NCBI GenBank assembly: GCA_021811925.1
Contig: JAKAPY010000034.1
Coordinates: forward strand, 1-12,754
DNA length: 12,754 bases
DNA from: Thermoplasmata archaeon
GTDB lineage: Archaea; Thermoplasmatota; Thermoplasmata; Sysuiplasmatales; Sysuiplasmataceae
Direction of reading: 5' to 3'
Shown here: piece by piece, positions 1 to 7,049 of the stretch
How the letters are laid out: the number at the start of each line of letters is the position of its first letter
Numbering within the stretch: position 1 is the stretch's first letter
Position numbers and translations under genes: made by a program
Notes under the pieces: model-generated
Database searches by the model: none
Seen by the model: the letters and a program-made list of their open reading frames with translations, nothing else
What the model was told of the DNA's origin: nothing

Positions 1-3
1 GAT

Positions 4-1416
4 CTATGCATCCTTCTGCTTGTCGTAGGTTGCCATCAGCAGCGCGCCGTAAGTGCCGCTCCTCCTTCCACGCCCTGCAAAGGCGCCTATCACGACCAGG
101 TCCACGGTGTCGATCATCTCTGCCTTGTAATCCTTCTTGTACTTGATCCAGAGCCATCCCCTGGCGCCGGCCTGGTAGACCGAATCGTTTGCAACGGACT
201 TTGCAACTATGCCCTCGCAGCCGGACTCAAGCGACTCGTTGAAGAAAGCCTCCGCCTCCTCTTCCGAGCCCGTCACGACCACCGTGGAGAGCTTCACCCT
301 GTCGTTCTTCCCGATTGACTCATTCAGCTTGTCCCTGCGCTCGGGGAATGGCCTGCCAGTGTAGTCTTCGCCGTTATAGAGCAGAAGGTCGAACAGGAAA
401 AGAGTCACGGGGAATTCCTCGACCGCCTCGCTCACCCCGTGCTTCCTTCCCCTCCGTCTGGAGACAACCTGGAATGGAAGCAGCTCGCCCGTGTTTATGT
501 CCACCGGGACGCATTCGCCCTCTATTATCCCCGTCTGGCCCCTGAAGGCAGAAGACACGCTCTCGACTATCTCAGGGAACTGGCCCGTCAGCTCCTCGAG
601 CTGTCTCGAAAAAAGCCTCACTTTTCCGTTGTCTATGTGCGCCTGCATCCTAAGGCCGTCGTACTTGTAGTCGAAGGCTGCCCTGCCGCCCATCTTATCC
701 AGTATCTCCCTTATCCCCGGGAGCCTCTCAGCAAGCATGGATCTCAGTGGCACATTGACCCTGAGCTTCAGCTTCTTCAGCCCCGGCAGCCCCTCCCTGC
801 ACATGGTGGAGGCAACAGTGCCAAGGTCGCTTGTTATGTTGAATGACCGTTCCACTTCGTCCTTGTCAGCCTTTGTGGCGAAAGTTGTTGCCAGCGCCTC
901 CACGAGCGTCATCGCTGCAACACCGATCCTCATTTTCCCTATCACTATCCTGAGAATGTACTTGGCCTCCTTCGGTGTTGAGGAGGCGAGAAGATTTGCG
1001 AGCAGGTTGACCTTCTGCTCCTGCGAGCCGGCGCCGGTGGCTCCCGTTATATCGGAGAGCATCCCGTGCACCTCATTCACATTGAGCTCAGCCCCGCCAA
1101 GCCGGGTCCTTGCGGCCCTTGCAAGCAATTCCTCGCCGACTATTCCTATGTCTCCCTTTTCCCTGTACATGCTTTCGACGGCGGAGGCATCAGCCCTGGA
1201 GACCGTGGCCAGAGTCCGGAGCGCCATCTTCTCCGCCATTCCTATCTTTACGGGAATGAAATCCGGGAACAGCCTGCCATGTGTCATGTAGACGACATTG
1301 GCTATCTCGCCGCAGTCCGACTTCTTCAACATGTCCACGAGAAGCGCAGTTATCTCGAGTCTTTTTGTCGTTGCCTCGACCTTTTCATAGAAATCGGCAA
1401 CTTCCCTGTAGAGCAT
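4..1416 (-). CDS. lig: ATP-dependent DNA ligase (archaeal type), C-terminally truncated
   Basis: Seals DNA nicks in replication and repair through a lysyl-AMP intermediate. Numbered from the ATG at 1416, an N-terminal DNA-binding domain (about 1-235) leads into the nucleotidyltransferase core: KYDG with catalytic Lys251, IIEGE at 297-301, LFLFDLL near 339-345, EGIVAK at 401-406 and WLWIKYKKDY at 421-430. The OB-fold domain has just begun (GRGRRSGTYGALL) when a TAG at 4-6 ends the protein at 470 residues. Archaeal ligases are usually 550-600 residues, so about 100 residues including motif VI are missing. An in-frame ATG exists at 1446. I prefer 1416 because GAGGT lies 6 nt upstream of it and a TATA-like box at 1451-1458 would place transcription initiation near 1427, downstream of 1446. 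Family assignment is very secure. Whether the truncation is real, a frameshift or an edge artefact cannot be settled here. Confidence 0.95.
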   Translation of the reverse strand: MLYREVADFYEKVEATTKRLEITALLVDMLKKSDCGEIANVVYMTHGRLFPDFIPVKIGMAEKMALRTLATVSRADASAVESMYREKGDIGIVGEELLARAARTRLGGAELNVNEVHGMLSDITGATGAGSQEQKVNLLANLLASSTPKEAKYILRIVIGKMRIGVAAMTLVEALATTFATKADKDEVERSFNITSDLGTVASTMCREGLPGLKKLKLRVNVPLRSMLAERLPGIREILDKMGGRAAFDYKYDGLRMQAHIDNGKVRLFSRQLEELTGQFPEIVESVSSAFRGQTGIIEGECVPVDINTGELLPFQVVSRRRGRKHGVSEAVEEFPVTLFLFDLLLYNGEDYTGRPFPERRDKLNESIGKNDRVKLSTVVVTGSEEEAEAFFNESLESGCEGIVAKSVANDSVYQAGARGWLWIKYKKDYKAEMIDTVDLVVIGAFAGRGRRSGTYGALLMATYDKQKDA

Positions 1417-1450
1417 TGCTTTACCTCTTCCGGCATGAATCGGCATAGTG

Positions 1451-1458
1451 TTTAATAG
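1451..1458 (-). promoter_or_regulatory. TATA-like box for the DNA ligase gene
   Basis: On the minus strand this reads as an AT-rich TATTAAA-type element. Archaeal TATA boxes centre about 26-27 nt upstream of the start site, which predicts initiation near 1427. That gives a leader of about 11 nt carrying a GAGGT ribosome-binding site before the ATG at 1416. It rests on pattern and spacing only. Confidence 0.4.
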
Positions 1459-1543
1459 CTATCCGGACTGTTTCCTGCCAGATTAATTGATTCTGTCCCG
1501 AAGTCATTTCCGTTCCCATCCAGTAAGCCATTCTTCAGAAGAA

Positions 1544-1551
1544 TTATATAG
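1544..1551 (+). promoter_or_regulatory. TATA box for the small ORF / membrane protein unit
   Basis: TTATATAG, preceded by a purine-rich stretch (CAGAAGAA) in the position of a TFB-recognition element. The predicted transcription start is near 1572, exactly at the ATG of the 22-codon ORF at 1571 and about 65 nt upstream of the membrane-protein ATG. It is one of the clearest TATA-like signals in the window. Confidence 0.55.
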
Positions 1552-1570
1552 AAAGCGTCTCTCAACAAAA

Positions 1571-1639
1571 ATGCGCAGAGTACCTGACGCAATGGAGCCG
1601 ATGGTGGATGCGCAATGTTCCCAGACGAGTGACCTATAA
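1571..1639 (+). CDS. Possible 22-residue leaderless leader ORF
   Basis: ATG at 1571 followed by 21 more sense codons and TAA at 1637-1639. The peptide begins MRRVPDAMEPMVDAQ and contains one Cys; I recognise no family. Three points support translation. The TATA box at 1544-1551 puts the predicted transcript start at this ATG. The stop overlaps the next start as TAATG. The downstream gene has no Shine-Dalgarno sequence of its own, so ribosomes could reach it by termination-reinitiation. Alternatives are an untranslated 68-nt leader, or a lost N-terminal part of the membrane protein separated by a frameshift. At this length an ORF can occur by chance, so confidence is limited. Confidence 0.35.
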   Translation: MRRVPDAMEPMVDAQCSQTSDL

Positions 1640-2175
1640 TGTCCGGCAGCGTTAGAACTGAGCAGGGAGGGCAGCATCAGCATGATTCATGGCTGAATGT
1701 CGTCAGCTGGCGGTATTATGGAACGTTTGAAAGCGCTGCGGGCTACTGGCTCGGTATAGTGCTTGGGATCGTTATCGGGCTCATCGACGTGTTCCTGCCG
1801 GGCACATACCACAACATGGTTTACTATTTCCTGATATACGGTTCACTTGGGATACTCTCTGGCTTCTTCGCTGCAATGACCGCATACCGCCTTTTCCTCA
1901 TCAGGTCGCTTGGCATAGCATCCATTTCAATGGGCTTCTGGGCTATTGCTTGGTCAGTCTGCTACTACACGCTCTATTACCCGGAGTGGCACAAGACATT
2001 CGTTTCCGACCAGCTGATAGGAATCGGCCTGGGCATCAGTGTCCCCATAACCACCTATCTCTTCAGCACATTTGTCCAGACGGCCGGCGGAGCCATGCTC
2101 ATATTCCTGACAAGCCCGAACGTGTTCAACAGGATCATCGGCTGGGCCAAAGAGCGATTCATGGGACGGTCCTGA
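1639..2175 (+). CDS. Unrecognised four-helix integral membrane protein (178 aa)
   Basis: I do not recognise the family. The N terminus (about 1-33) is polar, with a Gln/His-rich stretch (QGGQHQHDSW), and is probably cytoplasmic. Hydrophobic segments follow at about 36-54, 59-80, 90-112 and 126-157. The last is long enough to be one helix plus a re-entrant or fifth segment. Tyr and Trp cluster at the predicted membrane edges (YYFLIYG, CYYTLYYPEW), and the C-terminal tail is short and basic (AKERFMGRS). There are no catalytic or metal-binding motifs. It stands alone, 8 nt from the stop of the convergent helicase gene, so context gives no function. The start has no Shine-Dalgarno sequence and overlaps the stop of a 22-codon ORF (TAATG). 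A small transporter, a channel-like protein or a membrane-stabilising protein are all possible. Confidence 0.8.
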   Translation: MSGSVRTEQGGQHQHDSWLNVVSWRYYGTFESAAGYWLGIVLGIVIGLIDVFLPGTYHNMVYYFLIYGSLGILSGFFAAMTAYRLFLIRSLGIASISMGFWAIAWSVCYYTLYYPEWHKTFVSDQLIGIGLGISVPITTYLFSTFVQTAGGAMLIFLTSPNVFNRIIGWAKERFMGRS

Positions 2176-2183
2176 GCGGTCCT

Positions 2184-3761
2184 TCAGAAGTCAAAGAGCT
2201 TCTTCTGTTTTTCAGGCATGGGCCGTTCAATGGGCCCCCTGCCATGGAGCCTCATGTTCAGGCTCATGAGCGCCGCCTTCATAGCCCTCTCCTTTCTCCT
2301 GGATGAATAGTAGTACCCCTCGTCCTTCGTTTCCCTGGTTATGAGAACGACTACCCTGCCTGACCTCAGCCTTCCGGTCCTTCCCTTCCTCTGTATGGTC
2401 CTTATCTCGGAAGGCACAGGCTCAAAGAAAACAACCATGTCCGTGGAAGCTATGTCGAGGCCCTCCTCACCGACGGATGTGCTCACAAGAACATTTGCCT
2501 CTCCGGAGGCAAACCTGTTTATCACATCAATCTGCTCCTTCTGCTTCAGCCCCTTCTGGCTACCCTTCGCGCTCTGCCCGAAAAGTTTCAGGGCCCTCGC
2601 ACCCGTCATAGATGAGACCATGCGCTCCACCGCGTCCGCTGTATCTCGGTACTGGGTGAAGACCATTATCCTGCTGTCATGGTTACTCTCGAGCTGCTGC
2701 GCGACCGTTTCCCTCAACTTTTCCATCTTCGGGTGCTCCTCCCTTGTCTGTGTCAGCAACTCCCTGATGGTTGCGAAGTGCTCATCGCCTGCAATGGAGA
2801 CCGACGCCTTCGACCTCTTTGCCTCCGCCTCCTCGAGCAGTTTTGCCACGTACTGCCTCAGCGCATGCACCGTCTGCGTTTCGGCGAGGTCGATGCCATG
2901 AGCTATCTTGATGGCCTCCGACTGTATGCGGAGCGCTTCGAACAGCGTCCTGTTCTTCCTCCCCGAGGCCAGCTCGTCGCTTATCCTCCTTCCTGCGCCA
3001 AGAAGTTCCTTGGTCGTTCCCGCAAAATCCTCTGCCAGGAAGTCCATCTTCTTGAGGGAATCGACCCGCTTCGCGAGCATTTTCCTGAACTCACCCGATA
3101 TCCTTTTCAGCCTGTCCGGCAGCTCAACCTCAACCCATTTGACAGCAACATCCTGGACGTACGGCTCCACATCCGGATCATCCTCGGTCCTCGCCTCTAT
3201 CCTGCTTATGCCGAGCGTCGTGCATATGCCTTCAACCGCCTGGAGATCGCTTCCGGGGGAAGCGGTCATTCCGAGCACAAGGCCGTTCTCCCTCTCTGAA
3301 AGGTAAATGGCCGCTATGTGGACATAGGCGTAGTCGCCTGCCGCCCTGTGGCATTCGTCAAACACGATAAGGGAAAAGTCCCTCAGCCAGACGGCCCCCG
3401 ACTTGATGTCGTTTTCAACGACCTGCGGGGTGGAAACAACAATCCTTGCCTTCCTCCACCACTCCGACCTCTTCTCGGGACTGACCTCACCAGTCATGAT
3501 AACTATCTCGCCCTGCGGCAGCAGAAGCTTCTCGTTGAGGAAAGAGAAATGCTGCTCGACGAGAGGCTTTGTGGGTGCCATGAAGAGGGCCCTTCCTCCC
3601 TCCCTCCAGAGCACCCTGTCTATCACCTTCAGGGCGACAACAGTCTTTCCCAGGCCGGTGGGCAGGACGACGAGCGTGGATTCCGAGGAAGCAACCTCTG
3701 CTATGTTCTCCTGGTAGAGCCTTTCAGAGATGGCCCCTTCCTTAATGAATGTCAGTTTCAA
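2184..3761 (-). CDS. hef: Hef/FANCM-family superfamily 2 helicase, without nuclease domain
   Basis: ATP-dependent DNA helicase/translocase of the family that remodels stalled forks and branched DNA. Visible motifs: RLYQENIA at 14-21, Walker A PTGLGKT at 34-40, APTKPLVEQH at 62-71, TPQVVENDI at 111-119, DECH at 135-138, TASPG at 166-170, VFTQYRDTA at 367-375, VSTSVGEEGLDI at 426-437 and QRKGRTGR at 457-464. The stretch of about 205-340 between the two RecA-like lobes is charged and helical, as expected for the Hef insertion domain. Many euryarchaeal Hef proteins continue into an XPF-type nuclease and helix-hairpin-helix. This one stops at 525 residues and ends QKKLFDF, which resembles a PCNA-interacting peptide. 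The start is TTG at 3759-3761; no ATG or GTG lies just upstream in frame, and RLYQENIA requires a start this early. A TATA-like box at 3784-3791 predicts an essentially leaderless transcript. Confidence 0.93.
   Translation of the reverse strand: MKLTFIKEGAISERLYQENIAEVASSESTLVVLPTGLGKTVVALKVIDRVLWREGGRALFMAPTKPLVEQHFSFLNEKLLLPQGEIVIMTGEVSPEKRSEWWRKARIVVSTPQVVENDIKSGAVWLRDFSLIVFDECHRAAGDYAYVHIAAIYLSERENGLVLGMTASPGSDLQAVEGICTTLGISRIEARTEDDPDVEPYVQDVAVKWVEVELPDRLKRISGEFRKMLAKRVDSLKKMDFLAEDFAGTTKELLGAGRRISDELASGRKNRTLFEALRIQSEAIKIAHGIDLAETQTVHALRQYVAKLLEEAEAKRSKASVSIAGDEHFATIRELLTQTREEHPKMEKLRETVAQQLESNHDSRIMVFTQYRDTADAVERMVSSMTGARALKLFGQSAKGSQKGLKQKEQIDVINRFASGEANVLVSTSVGEEGLDIASTDMVVFFEPVPSEIRTIQRKGRTGRLRSGRVVVLITRETKDEGYYYSSRRKERAMKAALMSLNMRLHGRGPIERPMPEKQKKLFDF
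2185..2212 (+). terminator. Possible hairpin plus T-tract terminator after the membrane protein gene
   Basis: A perfect 6-bp inverted repeat (CAGAAG at 2185-2190, CTTCTG at 2202-2207, 11-nt loop) is followed directly by five T residues at 2208-2212, starting 9 nt after the TGA at 2173-2175. It lies inside the 3' end of the convergent helicase gene, so coding constraint could produce it by chance. Archaeal termination depends mainly on T-tracts. Confidence 0.3.
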
Positions 3762-3783
3762 CGCAACGTAGTAAACAGGTGCG

Positions 3784-3791
3784 TTTAATTA
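3784..3791 (-). promoter_or_regulatory. TATA-like box for the helicase gene
   Basis: Reads TAATTAAA on the minus strand, preceded by ACAAAGC. Its centre is about 26 nt from the TTG codon at 3761, which predicts a leaderless mRNA starting at or next to the start codon. Confidence 0.5.
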
Positions 3792-3809
3792 GCTTTGTTT
3801 TGCGGCCCC

Positions 3810-3825
3810 CCGTAAGTGCTTACGG
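3810..3825. repeat. Perfect 7-bp inverted repeat between divergent promoters (candidate operator)
   Basis: CCGTAAG-TG-CTTACGG: both 7-nt arms match exactly across a 2-nt spacer. It lies between the TATA-like boxes of the divergent helicase gene (3784-3791) and GluRS gene (3834-3841), outside both predicted transcripts, so an RNA hairpin is unlikely. The position and symmetry suit a dimeric DNA-binding regulator. No binding protein can be named. Confidence 0.45.
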
Positions 3826-3833
3826 CACAAGGG

Positions 3834-3841
3834 TTAAGAAA
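3834..3841 (+). promoter_or_regulatory. TATA-like box for the GluRS gene
   Basis: TTAAGAAA preceded by CACAAGGG. The centre is about 30 nt from the ATG at 3868, which predicts a leader of only a few nucleotides. There is no Shine-Dalgarno sequence before that ATG, consistent with leaderless or near-leaderless initiation. Confidence 0.4.
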
Positions 3842-3867
3842 CGACCGCCTTATCACAGCATGATACA

Positions 3868-5541
3868 ATGGCAACCAGCCCGGATGAGGAGGCCTTCATT
3901 GCAGCACTGCACAATGCGTGCACCCACGGCGGTTCGGCAGAGGTAAAATCTGTTATCGGAAGGCTGATGGCAAGGCTGAAGGGCGTTCCTGTGAAGGATG
4001 CGATGAAGCTTGCCGAAGAGGCTGTCAGGAGGGTGAACACGCTTACGGCAACGGAGCAGGAGGTAGAGCTCCAGCGCCTGGCGCCGAATCTGCTTGTCAA
4101 GGAAAAGAAGGAGCGAGTCTCCAGGCTCAGGGAACTGGAGGGCGCCGGTGCCGGCTTCACAGTGAGGCTTGCGCCATATCCCTCCGGGGCGCCCCACATA
4201 GGTAACACAAGGATGTACATCCTCAACGACGAGTACGCCAGGAAATACAATGGCAGGCTGCTCCTTGTCATCGACGATACTATCGGATCGGAGGAGAAAT
4301 TCCCCGATCTTGAGTCATATGCCCTGATTGAGGAGGGGCTCAGATGGCTTGGAGTCAAGTGGGACGGCATCTACTACAAGTCGGAGAGGCTCGAAATCTT
4401 CTACTCATGGGCTGAACGCGTCATTCAGAAAGGAATTGCATATGTTTGCATGTGCGAAGCCGAAACACTCCGCAGCAACAGGGAGGAGGGGAAGGAGTGC
4501 GTGCACAGGTCACACACTGTCCAGCAGAATTTGGAATTCTGGAAGATGATGGTCGGAGGAAAATTCGGAGACGGCAAGGCGGTGCTGAGGGCCAAGACAG
4601 ACATGAGAGACAAGAATCCAGCCTTCCGCGACAGGGTGCTCTGCCGCATATCCTCGAGGCGGCATCCCAGGGTGGGCACAAAATACAGGGTCTGGCCAAT
4701 GCTTGAATTCTCCTGGGCCGTGGACGACATAGAGCTGAAGATGACGCACGTGATAAGGGGCAAGGAACTCGTCATGGAAGACATGATGGAGAATTTCATC
4801 TGGGAAAGCATGGGAATCAGCGGCCCGCTGTTTGAGCATTTCGGGCTGCTCAGGCTGAAGGGTGTCAAGATCAGCAAGAGCAAGTCAAGGGCGGAGGTCG
4901 CCAGCGGAGCATACAGCGGCTGGCAGGACCCGAGGACTTGGAGTCTCCAGTCGCTTGCCGCGAGGGGTTTCAGGCCGGAGGCCATCAGGAGCTTCATGCT
5001 GAGCCTCGGCATGAGCCTTGCCGACATCGAGGTGCCGATAGATTCAGTCTATTCTGAAAACCGCAGGCTGCTGGAACCTGTGGCAAACAGGTATTTCTTC
5101 GTCGAGGAGCCAGTCACCACAACTATAGAGGGACTTGATGGCGATGTGGCTGTCGAAAGCTATCTGCATCCGGACCACCCCGAGAAAGGTAGGAGGATCA
5201 TCAGGACGGGGGCAGCGGTCTGCATTTCATCCGGAGACATGGATTCGTTTGAGGGCGAGGAGGTCAGGCTCAAGGATTTCTGCAACGTCGTCCTTGGAAG
5301 GGGCGGGTCAGCATTCAAAGGCAGGGAGAACAGGGAGCTCCAGCGCATACAGTGGGTGCCTGCCACCGACAACATACGCTGCAGGATAATCATGCCTGAC
5401 GGCCGTGTTGTCAACGGTCTTGCTGAGAGGAACGTGGCCGGTGTGCCACTTGGTGTCCCGGTGCAGTTCGAGCGCTTCGGGTTTGTGAATCCGAGGAGCA
5501 GGGACGCAGATGGCCTCACACTGTACTATACACACGAGTAA
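3868..5541 (+). CDS. gltX: Glutamyl-tRNA synthetase, archaeal type
   Basis: Class I synthetase charging tRNA(Glu). Archaeal members usually also glutamylate tRNA(Gln), which is then amidated by GatDE; that is family knowledge and no gat gene is visible here. A helical N-terminal region (about 1-95) is followed by the Rossmann catalytic domain, with the HIGH-type motif PSGAPHIG at 105-112, IDDT at 135-138 (in place of the common FDDT), YVCMCEAE at 192-199, and the KMSKS-type loop KISKSKS at 334-340. From about 400 onward lies the archaeal/eukaryotic-type beta-barrel anticodon-binding region, ending GLTLYYTHE. The length of 557 residues is typical and the ends look complete. The stop (5539-5541) is 3 nt from the stop of the convergent CysRS gene. 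Confidence 0.96.
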   Translation: MATSPDEEAFIAALHNACTHGGSAEVKSVIGRLMARLKGVPVKDAMKLAEEAVRRVNTLTATEQEVELQRLAPNLLVKEKKERVSRLRELEGAGAGFTVRLAPYPSGAPHIGNTRMYILNDEYARKYNGRLLLVIDDTIGSEEKFPDLESYALIEEGLRWLGVKWDGIYYKSERLEIFYSWAERVIQKGIAYVCMCEAETLRSNREEGKECVHRSHTVQQNLEFWKMMVGGKFGDGKAVLRAKTDMRDKNPAFRDRVLCRISSRRHPRVGTKYRVWPMLEFSWAVDDIELKMTHVIRGKELVMEDMMENFIWESMGISGPLFEHFGLLRLKGVKISKSKSRAEVASGAYSGWQDPRTWSLQSLAARGFRPEAIRSFMLSLGMSLADIEVPIDSVYSENRRLLEPVANRYFFVEEPVTTTIEGLDGDVAVESYLHPDHPEKGRRIIRTGAAVCISSGDMDSFEGEEVRLKDFCNVVLGRGGSAFKGRENRELQRIQWVPATDNIRCRIIMPDGRVVNGLAERNVAGVPLGVPVQFERFGFVNPRSRDADGLTLYYTHE

Positions 5542-5544
5542 AGG

Positions 5545-6921
5545 CTACCTTCTCCTCCACTTCATGCCCTCGGCCGTATCCTCAACAATGACACCGATAT
5601 CAGCCAGCCTTGCCCTCAGCTCATCCGCCTTCCTGAAATCCCTGGCCTTCCTTGCCCTTTCCCTTTCGGCGATGAGCTCCTCAGCCTCCTTTCCGAGCTC
5701 CTCATCCACGAAAACGGACTGCCTGACTATGCCGAGCACGCTGTTCACGGTGGCCACCGCCTTCACAATTTCAGCAGCCTCCCCGCGCGAAAGCCCTGAC
5801 TGCTCGCTGAGCATTGCCCCCTCCTTCATCAGCGTGAAAAGGGAGGCGATCGCATCCCTTGTGTTGAAGTCGTCATCCATTGCAGTTGTAAATTCGCTCA
5901 TTATCCTTGAGGCAAGCTCCGCTCCGCTCGCCTTTCCGGAAGCAGATTTGACAGAGAGTATGTAGCCCTCCAGCCTCTTTCTGGCCTGATCGCTCTCGGC
6001 AAGCGAATTGCTGCTGAAATCTATCTGCCTCCTGTATAGGCTGTTTGCGAAGTAGAACCTGATTGTTTCGGCAGGATGCTCCCTCAAAGTATCCCTGACC
6101 GGGCTGAAGTTCTTCAGTGATTTTGACATCTTTGCTCCAGACACGTTCAGGAGGGCGCCGTGCATCCAGTATTTCGAGAATTTCACATGAGTGCATGCCT
6201 CGCTCTGCTGAATCTCGTTCTCATGGTGGGGGAATATCAGATCCTCCCCTCCACCGTGTATGTCCAGCGTCTGGCCAAGGTATTTCATGGACATTGCCGA
6301 GCACTCAATGTGCCAGCCTGGTCTTCCCCTGCCCCAGGGACCCTTCCAGCTTACCTCGCCTGGCTTGGCAGCCTTCCAGAGGGCGAAGTCGCCCGGATTC
6401 CTCTTCCTCTCATCGACCTCCACACGGGCACCCGCCCTTATCTGGTCCATCGACTGCCCTGAGAGCTTGCCGTAGTCGTGCGTCCGCTCGACATCGAAAT
6501 ACACACTGCCGTCTATTTCGTATGCATAGCCGCCTTCGACAAGGGTGCTGATCATGGAGAGTATCTCGGGTATGTGCTCCGATGCCTTGACGTACCTGCC
6601 GACGCTGGTGACATGAAGGGCCTTCATGTCCTCGAAAAACTCCTCGGCATACGTGCTGGACAGCTCGAGGGCTGAAATGCCCCTCTCGGCTGCCCTGGCT
6701 ATTATCTTGTCCTCCACATCCGTGACATTGATGACAACATTTGTCCTGTAGCCCCTGAATGTGAGATACCTTGCCATTATGTCAAAGGAGATGAAAGTCC
6801 TGGCGTGCCCTATGTGCATCGCGTCGTATACTGTCAGGCCACACACATACATGTTGACACGAGACGGCTCTATAGGTTCGAACTCGACCTTTCCCTTTGA
6901 CATTGTGTCGTATATTCTCAT
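5545..6921 (-). CDS. cysS: Cysteinyl-tRNA synthetase
   Basis: Class I synthetase charging tRNA(Cys). Numbered from the ATG at 6921 (458 residues), the signature YVCGLTVYDAMHIGHART holds HIGH at 36-39. Cys27, Cys207, His232 and Glu236 match the zinc ligands of E. coli CysRS (Cys28, Cys209, His234, Glu238). GWHIECSAMS and GGGEDLIFPHHENE are intact and KMSKS is at 264-268. The DALR-type helical anticodon domain ends KWRRR. An in-frame ATG at 6939 adds six residues. I prefer 6921 because MRIYDT aligns with the start of bacterial CysRS and because the TATA-like box at 6954-6963 predicts initiation near 6932, downstream of 6939. The gene is convergent with GluRS and divergent from the surface-protein gene. 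Its presence means direct Cys-tRNA(Cys) synthesis is available, without needing the SepRS/SepCysS route. Confidence 0.97.
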   Translation of the reverse strand: MRIYDTMSKGKVEFEPIEPSRVNMYVCGLTVYDAMHIGHARTFISFDIMARYLTFRGYRTNVVINVTDVEDKIIARAAERGISALELSSTYAEEFFEDMKALHVTSVGRYVKASEHIPEILSMISTLVEGGYAYEIDGSVYFDVERTHDYGKLSGQSMDQIRAGARVEVDERKRNPGDFALWKAAKPGEVSWKGPWGRGRPGWHIECSAMSMKYLGQTLDIHGGGEDLIFPHHENEIQQSEACTHVKFSKYWMHGALLNVSGAKMSKSLKNFSPVRDTLREHPAETIRFYFANSLYRRQIDFSSNSLAESDQARKRLEGYILSVKSASGKASGAELASRIMSEFTTAMDDDFNTRDAIASLFTLMKEGAMLSEQSGLSRGEAAEIVKAVATVNSVLGIVRQSVFVDEELGKEAEELIAERERARKARDFRKADELRARLADIGVIVEDTAEGMKWRRR

Positions 6922-6953
6922 TGGCCCTTCCAGCTTCATATCGTAAATTGCCG

Positions 6954-6963
6954 AATATATTAA
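6954..6963 (-). promoter_or_regulatory. TATA box for the CysRS gene
   Basis: AATATATTAA on the plus strand, reading TTAATATATT toward cysS. The expected start site near 6932 lies between the two candidate ATGs and favours the one at 6921, leaving a leader of about 11 nt that includes GGAAGG just before the start. Confidence 0.5.
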
Positions 6964-7014
6964 TCAGCGTGCCGCTGGATTGAGATTATCACTTTCGAGA
7001 GTTTAGTCGCAGCC

Positions 7015-7022
7015 TTAAAAAG
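7015..7022 (+). promoter_or_regulatory. TATA-like box for the surface protein gene
   Basis: TTAAAAAG. Its centre is about 32 nt before the ATG at 7050, predicting initiation near 7044 and a leader of about 6 nt. That places the GTG at 7026 upstream of the transcript and argues for the ATG start. Confidence 0.4.
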
Positions 7023-7049
7023 ACCGTGGGGCGGATTAAAAGCAGTTCC

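Noticed and set aside
737..1291. A 184-codon plus-strand reading frame opposite the DNA ligase
   Set aside because: It lies entirely antisense to conserved ligase motifs, has a Ser/Ala-rich composition typical of an antisense frame in GC-biased DNA, and has no promoter or ribosome-binding site.
2166..2183. Short direct repeat CGGTCCT around the end of the membrane protein gene
   Set aside because: Two 7-nt copies partly within coding sequence, with no further copies seen, are consistent with chance.
2341..3306. Several plus-strand frames opposite the helicase
   Set aside because: They fall across the helicase motifs on the minus strand and show low-complexity Ser/Leu/Phe composition without any recognisable fold.
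4425..5027. A 200-codon minus-strand frame inside GluRS
   Set aside because: It is antisense to the conserved catalytic core, including the KMSKS-type loop, and has no supporting signals.
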